From: Perkinsus olseni
Taxonomy: Eukaryota > Perkinsozoa > Perkinsida > Perkinsidae
NCBI GenBank assembly: GCA_013115135.1
Contig: JABANP010000077.1
Coordinates: 72,001-136,000 of the forward strand
DNA length: 64,000 bases
Reading direction: 5' to 3'
The notes below the pieces were generated by a model. It worked only from the letters and a program-made list of their open reading frames with translations. It was not told the DNA's origin and made no database searches. The position numbers and the translations under genes are program-made. Below, one piece after another: positions 36,530 through 48,900 of the stretch (positions are counted from its first letter, which is position 1; the number at the start of each line of letters is the position of its first letter).

Positions 36530-37631
36530 TCCTCTCGACTTCTACGCCCTTATGACCGGGCAGGCAGCAGAAGGCACCACGGCAGTGGCATCATCCGCGG
36601 ACGGGCCATCAGATAGTGTAGTGCGGGTTATCGGAAAACTCTTACACGGATAAGCGCTAGCAATGGGAGGTTGAGCGTTCTTTCACTCAGGCAGAGGCAG
36701 TGGTCGCGGGTCGGAAAAGACTCGTCTAAGCCGCAGAGGAGTGGACCTGGCTTCGACGTCTATGTGTCTCTCACCTGTACAGTACTTATGTTGGCTATAA
36801 CGGCGTGGTACTATTGGCAGATGGTAGCCATGACCGATCAAATGCAGAAGAGCTCTATTTTTGGTAGGGGGACTCATCACACCAATTAGCATGCATACAG
36901 CGGGTGATGGGAGCGTATCCTTGAGGCTTGTTTTCAGCAAGCGTCCATACGGAGTACGCGAGCTCGGATATACTGGATGCCATCGAGACCATCGAGGACT
37001 TCGTCGAGGAGCACTCTCTTGACCAAGATCCATACTACGTCACTTTCTTGCGCTTGAAGTAGGCAGGGCGTTCGACGTGCTCCCCTACTTCGATCTAATA
37101 GGTACTCTCACGACCCTCGAGGGCGGCAACTCGACCATGCCCGGCGGAAGATGGTCAGTTGGTTCATGAAGGTCCGCTACTTCTACGATCTTGGCTATCT
37201 ACCCGTCACTGACGCTAGCTATGTGGAAAAGATACCCGGGAAGTAGGTGGTGGTTATGGCTCCTGAGAACCACAGTCTGAGCCTTCAGGGACCGGGCACG
37301 ATTCCTCTCCGAACTCGTTGGGCCGCTCGACGACGCTGTCAGACTGTCAACAGGGCGGACGCCGAGGTCGGTTTTTGAGTTTTTCCGAGAAATGTAATAG
37401 CTAGTGAGCGTGAAGTCAGTTGGGCTGTCCATGGGCTGTCGCAGGTACTCTGTACCATCGGAGAATGCTGTGTCCCACTTAACCTTGGAGGACCTGCCGC
37501 CGGATCTTCGTAACATGAGCCTTACTGCCATACGCCAAGGTGTAGCATCATCATCACGGCAGCAGCGGCAGCGAACGAGTGCGCCCTCCATACAGGGTCA
37601 TAGCAGCTCGCCTTATGACGAGGAGTTATGA
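36530..37631 (+). CDS. single-pass membrane protein, family unknown
   Basis: Exons on the plus strand joined by short introns. A hydrophobic segment (DVYVSLTCTVLMLAITAWYY, near 36.76-36.82 kb) forms one membrane helix. Downstream come SDILDAIETIEDFVEEHSLD, then after a 43-nt intron RKMVSWFMKVRYFYDLGY, after a 46-nt intron DRARFLSELVGPLDDAVRL, and after a 26-nt intron (37,394-37,419) GLSMGCRRYSVPSENAVSH and a Gln/Ser-rich tail ending in TGA at 37631. The four downstream joins keep one frame, which is good support. The exon order before the membrane helix is not settled, so the start is approximate. The soluble part should face the cytosol if the N-terminus is outside, but topology is not proved. 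Confidence 0.55.
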
Positions 37632-37737
37632 CCTAAGCCCTTGCTTGATAAATCTCTACTCGGCTGGTGTATTGTGTTCTTCTAGGTTTGGCGTCTGAAG
37701 GAATCTTCTACGTGAGGCCGCCACAAGGGAAGCCACT

Positions 37738-38608
37738 GTGGCCCGTGTCAGCTACTCCTTTCCTATGCTCAATGACATACCCAACTTGCCTCCGACGCTT
37801 AGCGTAGCGAAGCTCCTCGAGGAGCTCAAAGGATCTGTGGATAAGTTGCATGTAGCCATGTTGATGAGGGAGCTGTCCAGAATAGTGAGACGGAGTGCTG
37901 AGCAGGAAGGCGATGCCACACTCGTTGTGGACGTGAGCTCACCATCGTCTACCGGCGTCGTGGATCCAGTTTTCAGGTTATCCTACAGCATGCTCTTTCG
38001 AAGTACCCATATGCTTCTGAAGTGGCCGTTCCGGTGTGCGAGATATTTCGCCATTACGCCCTAGTACCGACCATGAGGATCTTCTTTATCGAGACGGCTG
38101 TGGATGTAGGCAAGGGGGGAGGCGGCTCATCACTAGCGGAGTGCATATGTTTAGCATGTGACCGTCTTGCTGGGGACATTGGTGGATCTCTGAAGGTGTT
38201 GGCATGAGGCTTCCCTTTTGAGTCTTGGGCTGAGCCAATGCCAACTATGTGGTCAGGCACCGTATATATCGGTCCTTATCCGCCTTGCTAGTGGTAATAT
38301 GGCATTCCCACACAAAGCTGACGCTCGACTGGTTACCGAGGTAGTGGCCTTTTTGGCCAATTTATCGAGTGGTTCAACTTACTGTGATATTGGGACTTGG
38401 ACTGCCCTGGACTTTGGTGCCAGAGACCTCGCCCGAAGGGCTCTCAAGGTGACTACCATCGAGCCTTGTTCTTCCTTCTGTCTCAGCGTACTGCCCCTGG
38501 CAGGTGTTCCCCGCCGACCTTGCAGTACATGAGCAGTGTAATAGACTGTTGAAGGTGTCAAGCATGGCCATGACTTCCCGTGCTCCATCTAGACTAATCC
38601 GTGGCTAG
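37738..38608 (+). CDS. helical-repeat protein, RAP/HPR-like
   Basis: Probable organellar RNA-binding helical-repeat protein of the type expanded in apicomplexans and relatives. The first exon contains [20 protein letters not shown] and [15 protein letters not shown] 33-nt intron leads to [20 protein letters not shown], which has the 'xALxxYxYxDxxVxxxI' pattern of these repeats. Later exons include [17 protein letters not shown] and DLARRALK, and after another intron [17 protein letters not shown], ending in a TAG at 38606-38608. Neither a C-terminal RAP domain nor the start was confirmed; the frame is open upstream of 37738 and an internal ATG ([10 protein letters not shown]) is a plausible start. 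The family call rests on repeat pattern only. Confidence 0.5.
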
Positions 38609-38619
38609 CTTGTTGTTAT

Positions 38620-41600
38620 ATGAAGATTCTTCTGTGTTCAGTAAGGGAGATCTGTCGGACAACCTCTCGTTTCCGCAGCCTTCTTGATACATGCTCCTTG
38701 TTTTCTCGGCGTGCTCGCGGGCACGCCCTCCCGCGGTCCTTAGCGAGGTCGGCTGCTCCCTCGCTGTGGTCGGCAGTAGCGGCGTCTCAGCGATGCTTCT
38801 CGACCCGAGGCAATCTCCCGTTAGACCGAGTGAGGAACATCGGCATCTCGGCTCACGTTGATTCGGGCAAGACCACGCTAACGGAAAGAGTACTCTTTTA
38901 TACTGGTAGTAGGCGGCCTATCGCGTGCTATGGCGAGGGTCTTGTCGACCAGGTCGGATAGAAGATATTCACGAGATACAGGGCAGTGATGGTGTGGGGT
39001 GCAAGATGGACCACATGGAGCTGGAGCGAGAGAAAGGTGAGTCTGTCGTGCGACGGCATAGTGACCTTGTTGTTAGGCATCACCATTACTAGTGCCGCTA
39101 CCTACTGCCAGTGGACGACCAAGGACAAGGATGACTATCATATTAACATCATCGATACGCCTGGTCATGTTGACTTCACGTTCGAAGTTGAGAGGTGTGG
39201 TCCATAGCTGGTACTTAGAGGGGCGTCAGTTGCTCCCTTCCAGGTCCCTTCGAGTCCTCGATGGTGCAGTGATGGTGGTATGTGCTATAGGTTGCGTACA
39301 GAGTCAGACTGTCACAGTTGACCGTCAAATGCAGAGGTGGTTCAGAAAGGCTGATGTACGAAAGTTATGGGAGATTTCGAGGGTTTTAGGTATGAAGTGC
39401 CGAGGATTATTTTTATCAACAAGTTGGACCGGTATGGCTCTGAGCCATACACCGCATTGAAGCAGGTAGGCCACTGAGCTCAGAGATGGAGGGGAAACTC
39501 ATATTTTCTTTCCAGCTCAAGACCAAACTTGGCCTTTGTGCGGCGCTCACGCAAGTACCCTTGGGTGCTGAGGATAAGTTTGCTGGTGCGACTGGAGTCG
39601 GCTGCGGCGTGCCATATCGGTGGTCTGCCAGGTGTAGTGGATGTGGTAAGAAGAGAAGCTCATCACTTCGAGGGCTACAAGGGTCTCTCGTGGAACACGA
39701 CTGAGGTGGGCAGGCTAACCCGTTCCTTGTATCCGTGTGGAGCGTCTTTATTGGAAGGTGCCGGCAAAGCTGGTGGAACAGGTTGAGGAGACCAGGAAAG
39801 ACTCTAGTGGAGCTGATGGCGGGTAGGTGGGACTCCCACCGTGGGATACGAAGCGGTGGTGAGCATGTGTGTTACGGTCAGACCTGGATGACGACCTTGC
39901 TGAGTCTTTCCTGGTGGACGAGAACGTCCCCGCGGATGAGCTAGAGCGGGCCATCCGTCGTCAAACTATAGCGAGAAAGTGGGTACACGGAGCTTCCGTC
40001 GATGGAGATTGCATGGCTTGACTTTGCCGACAGATTCTGTCCGGTTCTGCTTGGGTCCGCGTATAAGAATAAAGGGGTACAGCCTCTCCTGGATGCCGTA
40101 TGTAAATACCTGCCGAGCCCTGGCGATAGGTAGTTGGGTGAGCATCAGCCCAGTTGTCTTCAATACTGTTTGATATCTTCGTCGAGGGCTGCCATCGCAT
40201 CCTCTCACAATCGAATGGCGTCCTTATAGTTCCACAGTTAGTCGTTGGTCTCCTGTTTCCCGTCAGAACCTACAGTGGTTACGACCAGTCACGTAATGCA
40301 GAGCGTGTAGAGATAACGCCTGATGAGAAGAAGCCATTCTTGGGTAGTCGTCAGTGCTGCTGCTGCTGCTTCTCGTTCCATGCAGTGCGGGAGGCACCCG
40401 TCATCAGGTATGGCCTTCAAGAGCCAGGATCTTCCCCCCAACGGCACTCTAACGTACATGAGGGTTTACCAAGGCAGTTTGAAGAAAGGTCAGAGCGTAG
40501 TGGACACCAAGACCAACAAACGGCAAAGTCTTAAGAAGCTGGTCGGCTGCGGTCACAGCCGTACGCCCTCATCATCCTCTTGTGCAGCTCCGTCTCCACT
40601 CGAGCGAGACCAGGGAGGTCACTTCAGCCGGTCCTGGGGACATAGTAGCGTGCACAGGCCTGGACGTCTTCTCTGGAGTTACCTGTACTGATGGTGAGAG
40701 GATAGGCGGTGCGGCGTCTATTCGTGGTAGCGGCCTTGCGGCTGTAGGTAAAATAAACTGGACCATGTCCCCATTACACATCCCGGCCCCGGTGGTGTCA
40801 TTGTCGATCTCACCGGCTAGCCGAGAGGATTCTACGAAGATGGCTAAGGCTCTGGCGAGGTTCAAGAGAGAGGACCCCACCTTTATAGTGTCGACAGATC
40901 CTGGCACGAAGGAAACCATTGTGTCGGGTGGGGGAATCCTGCTGTTGTAGTGGTACCTGGCCTACACGGTGCGGACTCAGGAATGGGAGAGCTGCATCTC
41001 TTCATTTACGCCGAGCGCATCCGTCGAGAATATAATGCTAATGTCACCACTGGGGAGCCTAGGGTTAACTTCCGTGAGGCGATTAATGAGAGGGTACTGA
41101 GCTGTTGTTGATTCGTCATCTCTCTCTTTGAAGTCTAGGTTGTAGGTGCCGTTTGACTATACTCACAAAAGGCAGAGTGGCGGTCGCGGTCAGTACGGTA
41201 AGGTGACCGGCTATTTTGAGCCGCTGAGCTACGATGAAGTACAAGAGATCCTTACGAAGTATCAAGGCGAGATCACTCCTATGAATGCCTCTAAGTACCT
41301 GACTATATTCCAGAACAATATCAGGGTGAGAAATGGTGGCACCGGGGGTTGAACCTGCGTCGGACACTTTCTAGCTTGGTCTGGCTGAGCCGCATTCTTA
41401 GCCGCATGTCAGGGAAATGAGATCCCCAAGAACTTCATTGCGTACATTGAGAAAGGTTTCCGAGAGTGTCTGGAAGAGGGCCCGCTGACGGGCTCGGCTG
41501 TCTGCAATCTGCGGATAGTGCTAGAGGGCGGCAAGCACCATGAGGTTGACTCTTCGGAAGTCGCCTTCAAGGCAGCTGCCCAGGGAGCCTTCGAGCAAGC

Positions 41601-42075
41601 ATTCTATGGTGGATCGCCTACCATCCTGCAGCCAGTCATGTAAGACGCCTAGGGGTGGTTGTGGTAGCTAACCGTGCGTTGAAGCTAGGGCGCTACAGCT
41701 GACCTCAGCTTGTGTGTTGTGAGGGTTCGAGCTCAGGAATGTGGAAGTACTGTCCCAACTGACAAGACTGGTTCGCTGATGTCTGGTATCACTGTGAGGA
41801 AAGGCCTGGTCACGGGGTCGGAGGCCTTGACGGACCTGGATACGCTCGTCCGAGCTAAAGGTCCCTCTGAGGAACATGTTCGGCTTCACAACAGAGTTGA
41901 GGTCTATCACACAGGTGGGGCTGCTGTCAGGAGGGTGGCGTGAGTGTACTGATAGGGTCATGGTGAGTGGGCGATGGACTTCCATGCCTACGAGGAGATG
42001 CCGGCCGATGACCAGGAGTCAGTCAAGAAGCAGTACGTCCAGCGGCGAGCGAGAGAAAAGAAGCTCGAGGAGTGA
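38620..42075 (+). CDS. mitochondrial translation elongation factor G
   Basis: GTPase that translocates tRNA-mRNA on the mitochondrial ribosome (GFM1 type). The ATG at 38620 gives an Arg/Ser-rich presequence of about 65 residues. Then come the G1 motif [23 protein letters not shown] (switch I), [16 protein letters not shown] (G3) and INKLDRYG (G4). Domain II appears as [16 protein letters not shown], domain III as ETIVS joined to [14 protein letters not shown], domain IV as [16 protein letters not shown], and domain V as [12 protein letters not shown] and ELRSITQ. The C-terminus ends RREKKLEE-like with a TGA at 42073-42075. About fifteen GT-AG introns of 30-150 nt. One frame step of +1 near 39,795, between VEETR and KTLVELMA, and a non-standard border near 39,350 are not explained by introns. 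Confidence 0.9.
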
Positions 42076-42326
42076 AGAGGGAGTAGAGCGTTTTCGTTTC
42101 CGCGTGATGGTTCATCACTGCTGGCGTGTGCATGAGGTTTCTGGGCATTCCTCTGGTGTTGAGTACTTTGCCAGTATCGGCTAGTTTGATGGTCTTTCTC
42201 CTATCAGTTGTCTAGATTGCATTGAAAGGCGTCTGCCGCCGCACCGTCATCTCCCTCCCCTGTATTTAACCAATCGCTATCGTCGTTCTACCACTACTAG
42301 TCTACCTGCTATTCCTATCACTGACT

Positions 42327-43797
42327 ATGCCGGGCCATACTGCTAGACACGCTGTCATCCCTCGCAACCGATCTATAGAGTCTGTTGGAGGGCCAGACTC
42401 GGCACTCATTATTGCTGGGGACATAGGAGGCACCAACTGCAGGCTGCGGCTGTTACTCGTATCGAAGGCTGCTGATAAGAAAGATACTGGCTCGGATTCG
42501 GAGAGTGAGGAGGTAATGTTGGTCTCAAAGGACTTTGTATGATAGCTTTTTTCATACCAGCCAAAGACCAAGACGCAGTTATTATACGCTGCCAAGTATC
42601 CGACGGCTTCCTGCCCTAGTTTGGAGGAGGCCCTTACTCGATTCACATCGGAGGCACCGGCATTGGACGAGGCTGAGATGTCGAATGTTGTGTGTGTTGT
42701 TGGACTGCCTAGCGACGTGAAGAACAATAGAGTTGGTGAGTTCGAGGCTCGACCCTTTCCCGCTGTTCGAGTGCGGTGTCTCTTCAGCTCGAATCGCTAA
42801 CATACCCCATTGGGTGGACACGGATGGCGATGCTATAGCGGAGAAGCTCGGCCTTGGGAAGATCGTTCTTCTCAACGATTTCGAGAGTGCATGCTGGGGT
42901 AGGGGAGGGAGATGGAGGATCCTATTTTATGTGTGGTCATCTCGAGGTATCCCTATGCTGGATGAGTCGGAGCTGATATGTCTCAATTCGGGAATACCAA
43001 TCAACAAGGCCCGGACATCGGCCCCGGCCATCACTAGCGTTCTCATCGGCCCTGGAACTGGCCTTGGGGAAGGGTAGTAAGGGACGAATTAATCTTGGTG
43101 GCACCTTCCAAGTTTATCAGGTATTTGGTAACGGCACGAGCCACCAATCATGTCTCGGCGCATGCTTCGGAAGGCGCATGGGTGAGCTTCGCACCTCAAG
43201 ATGAGTAGGTTCGACCTAGTGGGGTGGGCATCGGCCCTCGAGTGTTGATGTCTCTCAGGGAGGAGTTCGAGTTGTTGAAGTTTGTTAAGAAAGACTTAGG
43301 GGTTCCCAGAGTGGTCGTTGAGCACTTAACTGCAGGGTGAGAAGCTTTCGTGGTAGAGCTTCCCTTCGACCTTGGATTATTTCAGGCCGGCTCTCCCAAT
43401 GTTGACTCGCTTCTACGGGCAGAAGGAAGGCATGGACCTCGCCGATTTGCCGAAGACGGCACCCGAGGTTGCGGGGAAGTACGCTACGTGTCCAGTCTGC
43501 ACCAAGGCCTGTGATAAGGCGATGGAGATCCTTGGCCGGGAATTGGCCTTCCTGTGCTTGAAGTTCAAACCACAAGGTGGTATCTTCCTCATCGGCAACG
43601 TTGTCGATTCACTAAGAGATTCCATCCTAGCTGAGGGCTCCAGCTTGAGAAAGGGCCTTTTCCATAGCCTGTACCACCCCATCTTGGAGGGTATTGTAAG
43701 AGACACTCCTATCAACATAGTCGATGCTAATGGTGTGAGTATGGGCATGGAAGGCGCCATCAACAGAGCCACTCGTCTGGCCTTGGCTCGACTGTAG
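42327..43797 (+). CDS. glk: glucokinase (Glk family)
   Basis: Phosphorylates glucose with ATP at the entry to glycolysis; Glk/PF02685 family of the ASKHA fold. ATG at 42327. The first exon carries the phosphate-binding motif AGDIGGTNCRLR. A 24-nt GT-AG intron (42,537-42,560) joins KDF to PKTKTQLLYAAKYP. Next are VVCVVGLPSDVKNNRV, then the catalytic-Asp segment KIVLLNDFESA, the adenosine motif VLIGPGTGLGEG, and a 'SEG..FAP.DE' segment (ASEGAWVSFAPQDE). The last exon (43,37x-43,797) covers the Cys/His-poor helical C-terminus with GGIFLIGNVVDSLRDSIL. Several introns were placed by motif continuity only. It is the type of glucokinase also found in bacteria and many protists rather than hexokinase. 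Confidence 0.88.
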
Positions 43798-44220
43798 TCC
43801 CCCGATTCAGTGCGTATTTTTAGGGCTGTGTATTAAGTTTGTATTGCTGTTGTTGTTTGCTGTGATGTAGAACACAGAGAGGCAATGCCTCTCCCAACCG
43901 GGGGCGCATCGTGGCCTGCGAGGGAGCAGCTATCAGCGTTCCCAAAAAGCCAGTTTCCGTTGTAATTATCGTAACACTCGTAGCCGTGGGTGGCTACTTG
44001 TGCTTCCGTGTATATCGTACCAAGCCTTTGTAGCGGTCAAGGCGCCGCCATTGGCCGTGCTATGTCGAATTGTTCATTTCTTCCGAACATTGCAAAGTTC
44101 CTACTGTGTGCCTGTAGTAGCGTTCTGGGGGAGCGGGAATAAAGTATCGATGGGTGATAGGGTCGGGACCAGTCGACCGCCGCCTGAGTCGGGATTGGGT
44201 TCTTGCAGCGTAGCCCTTCG
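43798..44220. other. intergenic
   Basis: No coding frame supported. A T-rich tract after the glucokinase stop fits its 3' untranslated region; the rest is presumably the promoter of the ESF2/ABT1 gene. Confidence 0.5.
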
Positions 44221-45131
44221 ATGGACTCCGGTAAGGAACGAGATTGCCCGCCGTCTGCCGCTACTACTGCCGAGGCGGCTTCAGCCGACGACGTGAAGGG
44301 TGAGGACACAAGACTAGAAGGGGATGTTGAGGGTGAGGAGACGACTGCTTCTGTGGACGAGCTCGGTAACAACGATCCTACAATGGGCGACACGGTGATC
44401 GATGGGGAGGCTGGTGAGGGAGGGAAGAAGGACAAGAATGGTGTCGTCTATTTCTCGAGGATACCGCCCTTCATGCAGGTGAGCTCACAGTGTGCGTTGA
44501 AGCTTTTCCTTCACTCTTTGTCGTTCAGCCATGCAAGCTTCGGCATTTGATGGAACAACTCGGACGGGTTGGCAGAGTCTACCTAACGCCAGAGGATGAG
44601 ACGCAACAGGCTCGGCGTAAGAAGTCAGGTGGCAACAAAAAGACGAAGTTCGTGGATGGCTGGGTCGAGTTTGAGAGCAAGTCCGTGGCGAAGCGTGTGG
44701 CAGCGACGCTGAACAACACACCGGTTGGAGGGAAGAAGCGCCACAACGCCTACAGAGACGACATGTGGCTCTGCCGTTACTTGCCCAAGTTCAAGTGGCA
44801 TCACTTGAAGGAGCACGTTATCTACAATCGTGAGGTCCGCGGCGCCCGACTGGAGCAGAAGCTCTCTCAACAACGTAAAATAAACAACTTCTACCAAGAG
44901 CAGCTATTGGAAGAGAAACGTATGGACAAGATGAAGGAACGCAGAGAGAAGAAGGCGGCTGAGCACGGGGAGGAAGTGGTTCAGCCGGCACACAAGAAGG
45001 CTCGAACAGGGGTCCACCAACGTACCCCGCATCTTGCCTCCTCGCAGAAGAGCGCTGCTGCTCCTGCTAAGTCTACTACCAAGCAAGCAGAGGTTTCTTC
45101 TGATACGTTACTCGATAGCCTGGCTCTCTAA
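44221..45131 (+). CDS. ESF2/ABT1 pre-rRNA processing protein
   Basis: Nucleolar RRM protein needed for 18S rRNA processing with the small-subunit processome (yeast Esf2, human ABT1). ATG at 44221; an acidic N-terminus leads to GVVYFSRIPPFMQ. One 50-nt intron (44,479-44,528) is followed by PCKLRHLMEQLGRVGRVYL, so the intron lies inside the RRM after its first strand. The RRM ends with GWVEFESKSVAKRVAATLN and NNTPVGGKKRHN. The family-specific block LPKFKWHHLKEHVIYNREVR and a Lys/Glu-rich coiled tail follow, with a TAA at 45129-45131. Length of about 286 residues fits the family. Confidence 0.92.
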
Positions 45132-45970
45132 CTTGTACTGTCTCGATGATGTTGCGTTGTTCAATGGTCGTTGGGTTGGAGTTTGTAGGAGTTTAGTAGT
45201 TTGTTTGTGGAATTTTCTCTCTCAAATTGATGCAGGTCTGTCTCGGGTATCGGCTGAGCAGCAGCTTCGAGTGGTTGCCTTTTGGGACTCACCTCTCCCC
45301 TAGCGCTGAACTCAGACTGTGCGTTATCCGTTATAGCTTTTTCCCACTTTTTGAATGATGTATGCGAGAGTTTTGGCTTTCTCTCTATTTCTTTCGTAGC
45401 CTTTTGGAAACGGCTATAACTTTCTTTGCGTTATCATTGAGTGATCGGCCAGTGGTCGTCTAAGTTATTAGCTCGTTGTTCACATCCGCCATCCTTGTTT
45501 TCGCGCGGTTCCGCGACGGTTTCGTTATCCATCGGCCGCTCGCCTGCACGCACGTGCAATGATTTTCGCCATGGTTGAGAATCTTCGTAGTGCGGGGTTG
45601 CTTAAGTGCATCTCTCCCCCACGTCATGCTACCTCTCAGCCATCGCATTCTCCCGGTTTGTCGCAGGTCTACCCCTCTTCGGGTGCAGTAACTTACTCTC
45701 TCCATATAGGTGTGGTCAGCTGACTCGGCTCTTACTTCCCTTCTCATGTTTCACTGCTATCGGCTTCCGAGTCTCCTGGTCTGCTCTCGCTCGGTTCCTC
45801 GCGGCTTCATTGTTTCTGTCGCGGCTTCCTATGAGAGGGGCTCTCCGTCGTGGTTGTGCATGCGTGCATTCCGCACGCACGTGTCACCGGCTCATTCGCT
45901 CCGCCTCGTGCGCCTTGACAGCCTATGACTGCCTCCTTTCAGTTACGAACCCGTTTATAACTCGTTCTTA
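45132..45970. other. intergenic upstream of the fumarate-reductase fusion
   Basis: No coding frame supported. T- and CT-rich DNA, with several AG dinucleotides near the downstream ATG that could serve as trans-splice acceptors, but no spliced leader is seen. It should hold the promoter of the fusion gene. Confidence 0.45.
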
Positions 45971-48900
45971 ATGTCTTCTCCCCCCAAGAGAGCCATCGTT
46001 GTTGGCGGGGGTCTCGCGGGCTTCAGTGCAGCTAACACCATCCTGGAGGCTGGCGGTCGTGTACTTCTACTCGACAAGTCGGCCTTCTGCGGAGGGAACT
46101 CCTCTAAGGCCACGTCGGGTATCAACGGCGCCGTGACTAAAACGCAGAAGGCGTTGAATGTTCAGGACTCTAATGAGCTCTTCGAGTCAGACTGTATGAA
46201 GGGTGGTGCTAAGCACCCTGAACTTGTCAAGGTTATGGTCGAGAATTCCGGTGCCTCTGTCGACTGGTTGATGGACAACTTCGACTTGGACCTTTCTCTT
46301 TTGGCCCGCCTCGGTGGTCACTCTGTCGAGCGTACTCATCGTGGTAAGGAGAGGTTCCCTGGCATGACCATCACCTATGCCGAGATCCAGATGGCTGAGG
46401 CTATCGCCAAGAAGTTCCCTGACAGGTGTGAGATCCTGAACAAGTGCAGGGTTACCAAGCTGCTCACTACCCCTAATGGTGATGTCAATGGCGTGCAGTA
46501 CACCACTAGGAAGGGAGACGTCGTTGAGGAGTATGGCCCTGTGATCCTTGCCACTGGTGGCTTTGGCGCCGATTTTTCGGAATCTGGCATTCTCGCCAAG
46601 GTCCGCCCTGATCTACTCAAGTTGTCAACCACTAATGGCGAGCATTGCACTGGTGATGGTATCAAGATGGGTCAGGAGATCGGTGCCCAAACCGTTGACT
46701 TGGACTTTGTTCAAGTTCATCCCACTGGTTTGGTCAACCCCAAGGACCCTGATTCGAAGGTGAAGTTCCTAGCCGCCGAGGCCCTTAGAGGTGTAGGTGG
46801 CATACTCCTGGACTCTAATGGTAAGAGGTTCGTTAACGAGCTTCATCGTCGTGACTATGTGTCCAACACTATGTTCAAGAACAAGGCCCCTTTCAGACTT
46901 GTACTCAACAGCAAGTCTGCTCAGGAGATCCACTGGCACTGTGAGCACTATAAGGGTCGTGGTGTCATGAAGGAGTTCAAGACCGGTCGGGATCTGGCGA
47001 AGGAGATGGGTATCAGTCCCTCCGTTCTGGAACAGACCTTCAAGGAGTACAATGAGATTATGAAGAAGCAAATTGCTGATCCGAACGGGGGACCCTATGA
47101 GGCCTACCCCTCTGGCAAGACCCATGATCCCTACGGCAAGAAGTTCTTCAAGGACTACCCCATGTCCGTCGACGATACTTTCCAGGTGGCCATTGTTACT
47201 CCTCTGGTCCACTACACGATGGGCGGGTTGAAGATCAACACCTTCGGCCAAGTTCTTGGTGCCAAGAACAAGCCAATCAAGGGTCTCTACGCTGCCGGTG
47301 AGGTTATGGGTGGCGTCCACGGCAACAACAGGTTGGGCGGCAACTCCCTTCTTGACTGTGTGGCCTATGGTCGCGTTACCGGTAAGCACTGTGCCTCTGA
47401 GGTGATGAAGCTCAAGGCATCTGATGCAGTCCCCACTCAAGGATCTCAAGGAAGGTCGCACTACTCCCAACGTGCGTGCTATCGTGGTTGGTGGTGGTCT
47501 AGCTGGATTCTCGGCTGCCAACACTATCCTAGAGAACGGTGGCAATGTCATCTTGCTTGACAAGTCGGCCTTCTGTGGTGGCAACTCTTCCAAGGCTACT
47601 TCGGGTATTAATGGTGCTTGTACCAAGACTCAGAAGGCTCTGGGCGTCAAGGACTCCAAGGAACTCTTCTACAACGACTGCATGAAGGGAGGTGCGAAGC
47701 ATCCCCACCTGGTCAAGGCGATGGTCGACAACTCTGGGTCTTCAGTGAACTGGTTGATGGATAACTTCGACCTGGATCTTTCCCTTCTTGCTCGCCTCGG
47801 TGGTCACTCTGCGGAGCGTACTCATCGTGGTAAGGAGAGGTTCCCTGGTATGACTATCACCTACGCCGAGATCCAGATGGCTGAGGCTATCGCCAAGAAG
47901 TTCCCTGACAGATGCCAGATCATCAACAAGGCCCGAGTCACCGAGTTGCTCACTGCCAACGGTACCGTTGTCGGCTGCAAGTACACTGACAAGAAGGGTC
48001 AAGTCCACGAGCAGAAGGGCCCGGTCATCTTGGCCACTGGTGGTTTCGGTGCTGACTTCTCTCCGGATGGGATCCTGGCCAAGGTCCGACCCGATCTCTT
48101 GAAGCTGGCCACCACTAATGGTGAGCACTGCACTGGTGATGGCATCAAGATGGGCACTGCTGTTGGGGCGCAGACGGTGGACTTGGAGTTCGTCCAGGTG
48201 CATCCTACCGGTCTGGTGAACCCTAAAGACCCTGAGGCTAAGGTGAAGTTCTTGGCTGCCGAGGCTCTGCGTGGTGTTGGTGGCATCCTTCTTGACGCTG
48301 ATGGCAAGCGCTTCGTCAATGAGCTCCATCGTCGTGACTACGTCTCGAACACCATGTTCAAGAACAAGGGGCCGTTCAGGCTGGTCTTGAACTCTTCGTC
48401 GGCCGAGGAGATCCACTGGCACTGTGAACACTACAAGGGCCGCGGTGTGATGAAGGAGTTCGCCAGTGGCAACGCTCTTGCTCAGGAGATGGGTATTGAA
48501 CCTTCTGTTCTCGAGCAGACGTTTAAGGACTACAACGTGGTCATGAAGAAGCAGATCGACGACCCCGACAACGGTCCGTATGAGGCTTATCCTAGCGGCA
48601 AGACCCACGATTCCTTCGGGAAGAAGTTCTTCAAGCCCTACCCTATGAAGATGGATGATAACTTCCATGTGGCTATTGTTACTCCACTCATCCACTATAC
48701 GATGGGTGGCTTGAAGATTGATGACGCCGGGCGCGTTCTCGGTGAGGGCGACAAGCCTATTGAGGGTCTGTATGCTGCTGGTGAGCTCATGGGTGGTGTC
48801 CACGGCAACAACCGTCTTGGCGGTAACTCGTTGCTGGACTGCGTGGTGTATGGTCGCCTCAGTGGCAAGGACTGTGCCACGTATATGATGAAGGGCAAGA

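Noticed and set aside
47436..47457. 22-nt intron explaining the first frame step
   Set aside because: GT and AG are present and the length fits, but removal would delete the LKDLK linker that matches the corresponding linker between modules 2 and 3. Kept only as an alternative.
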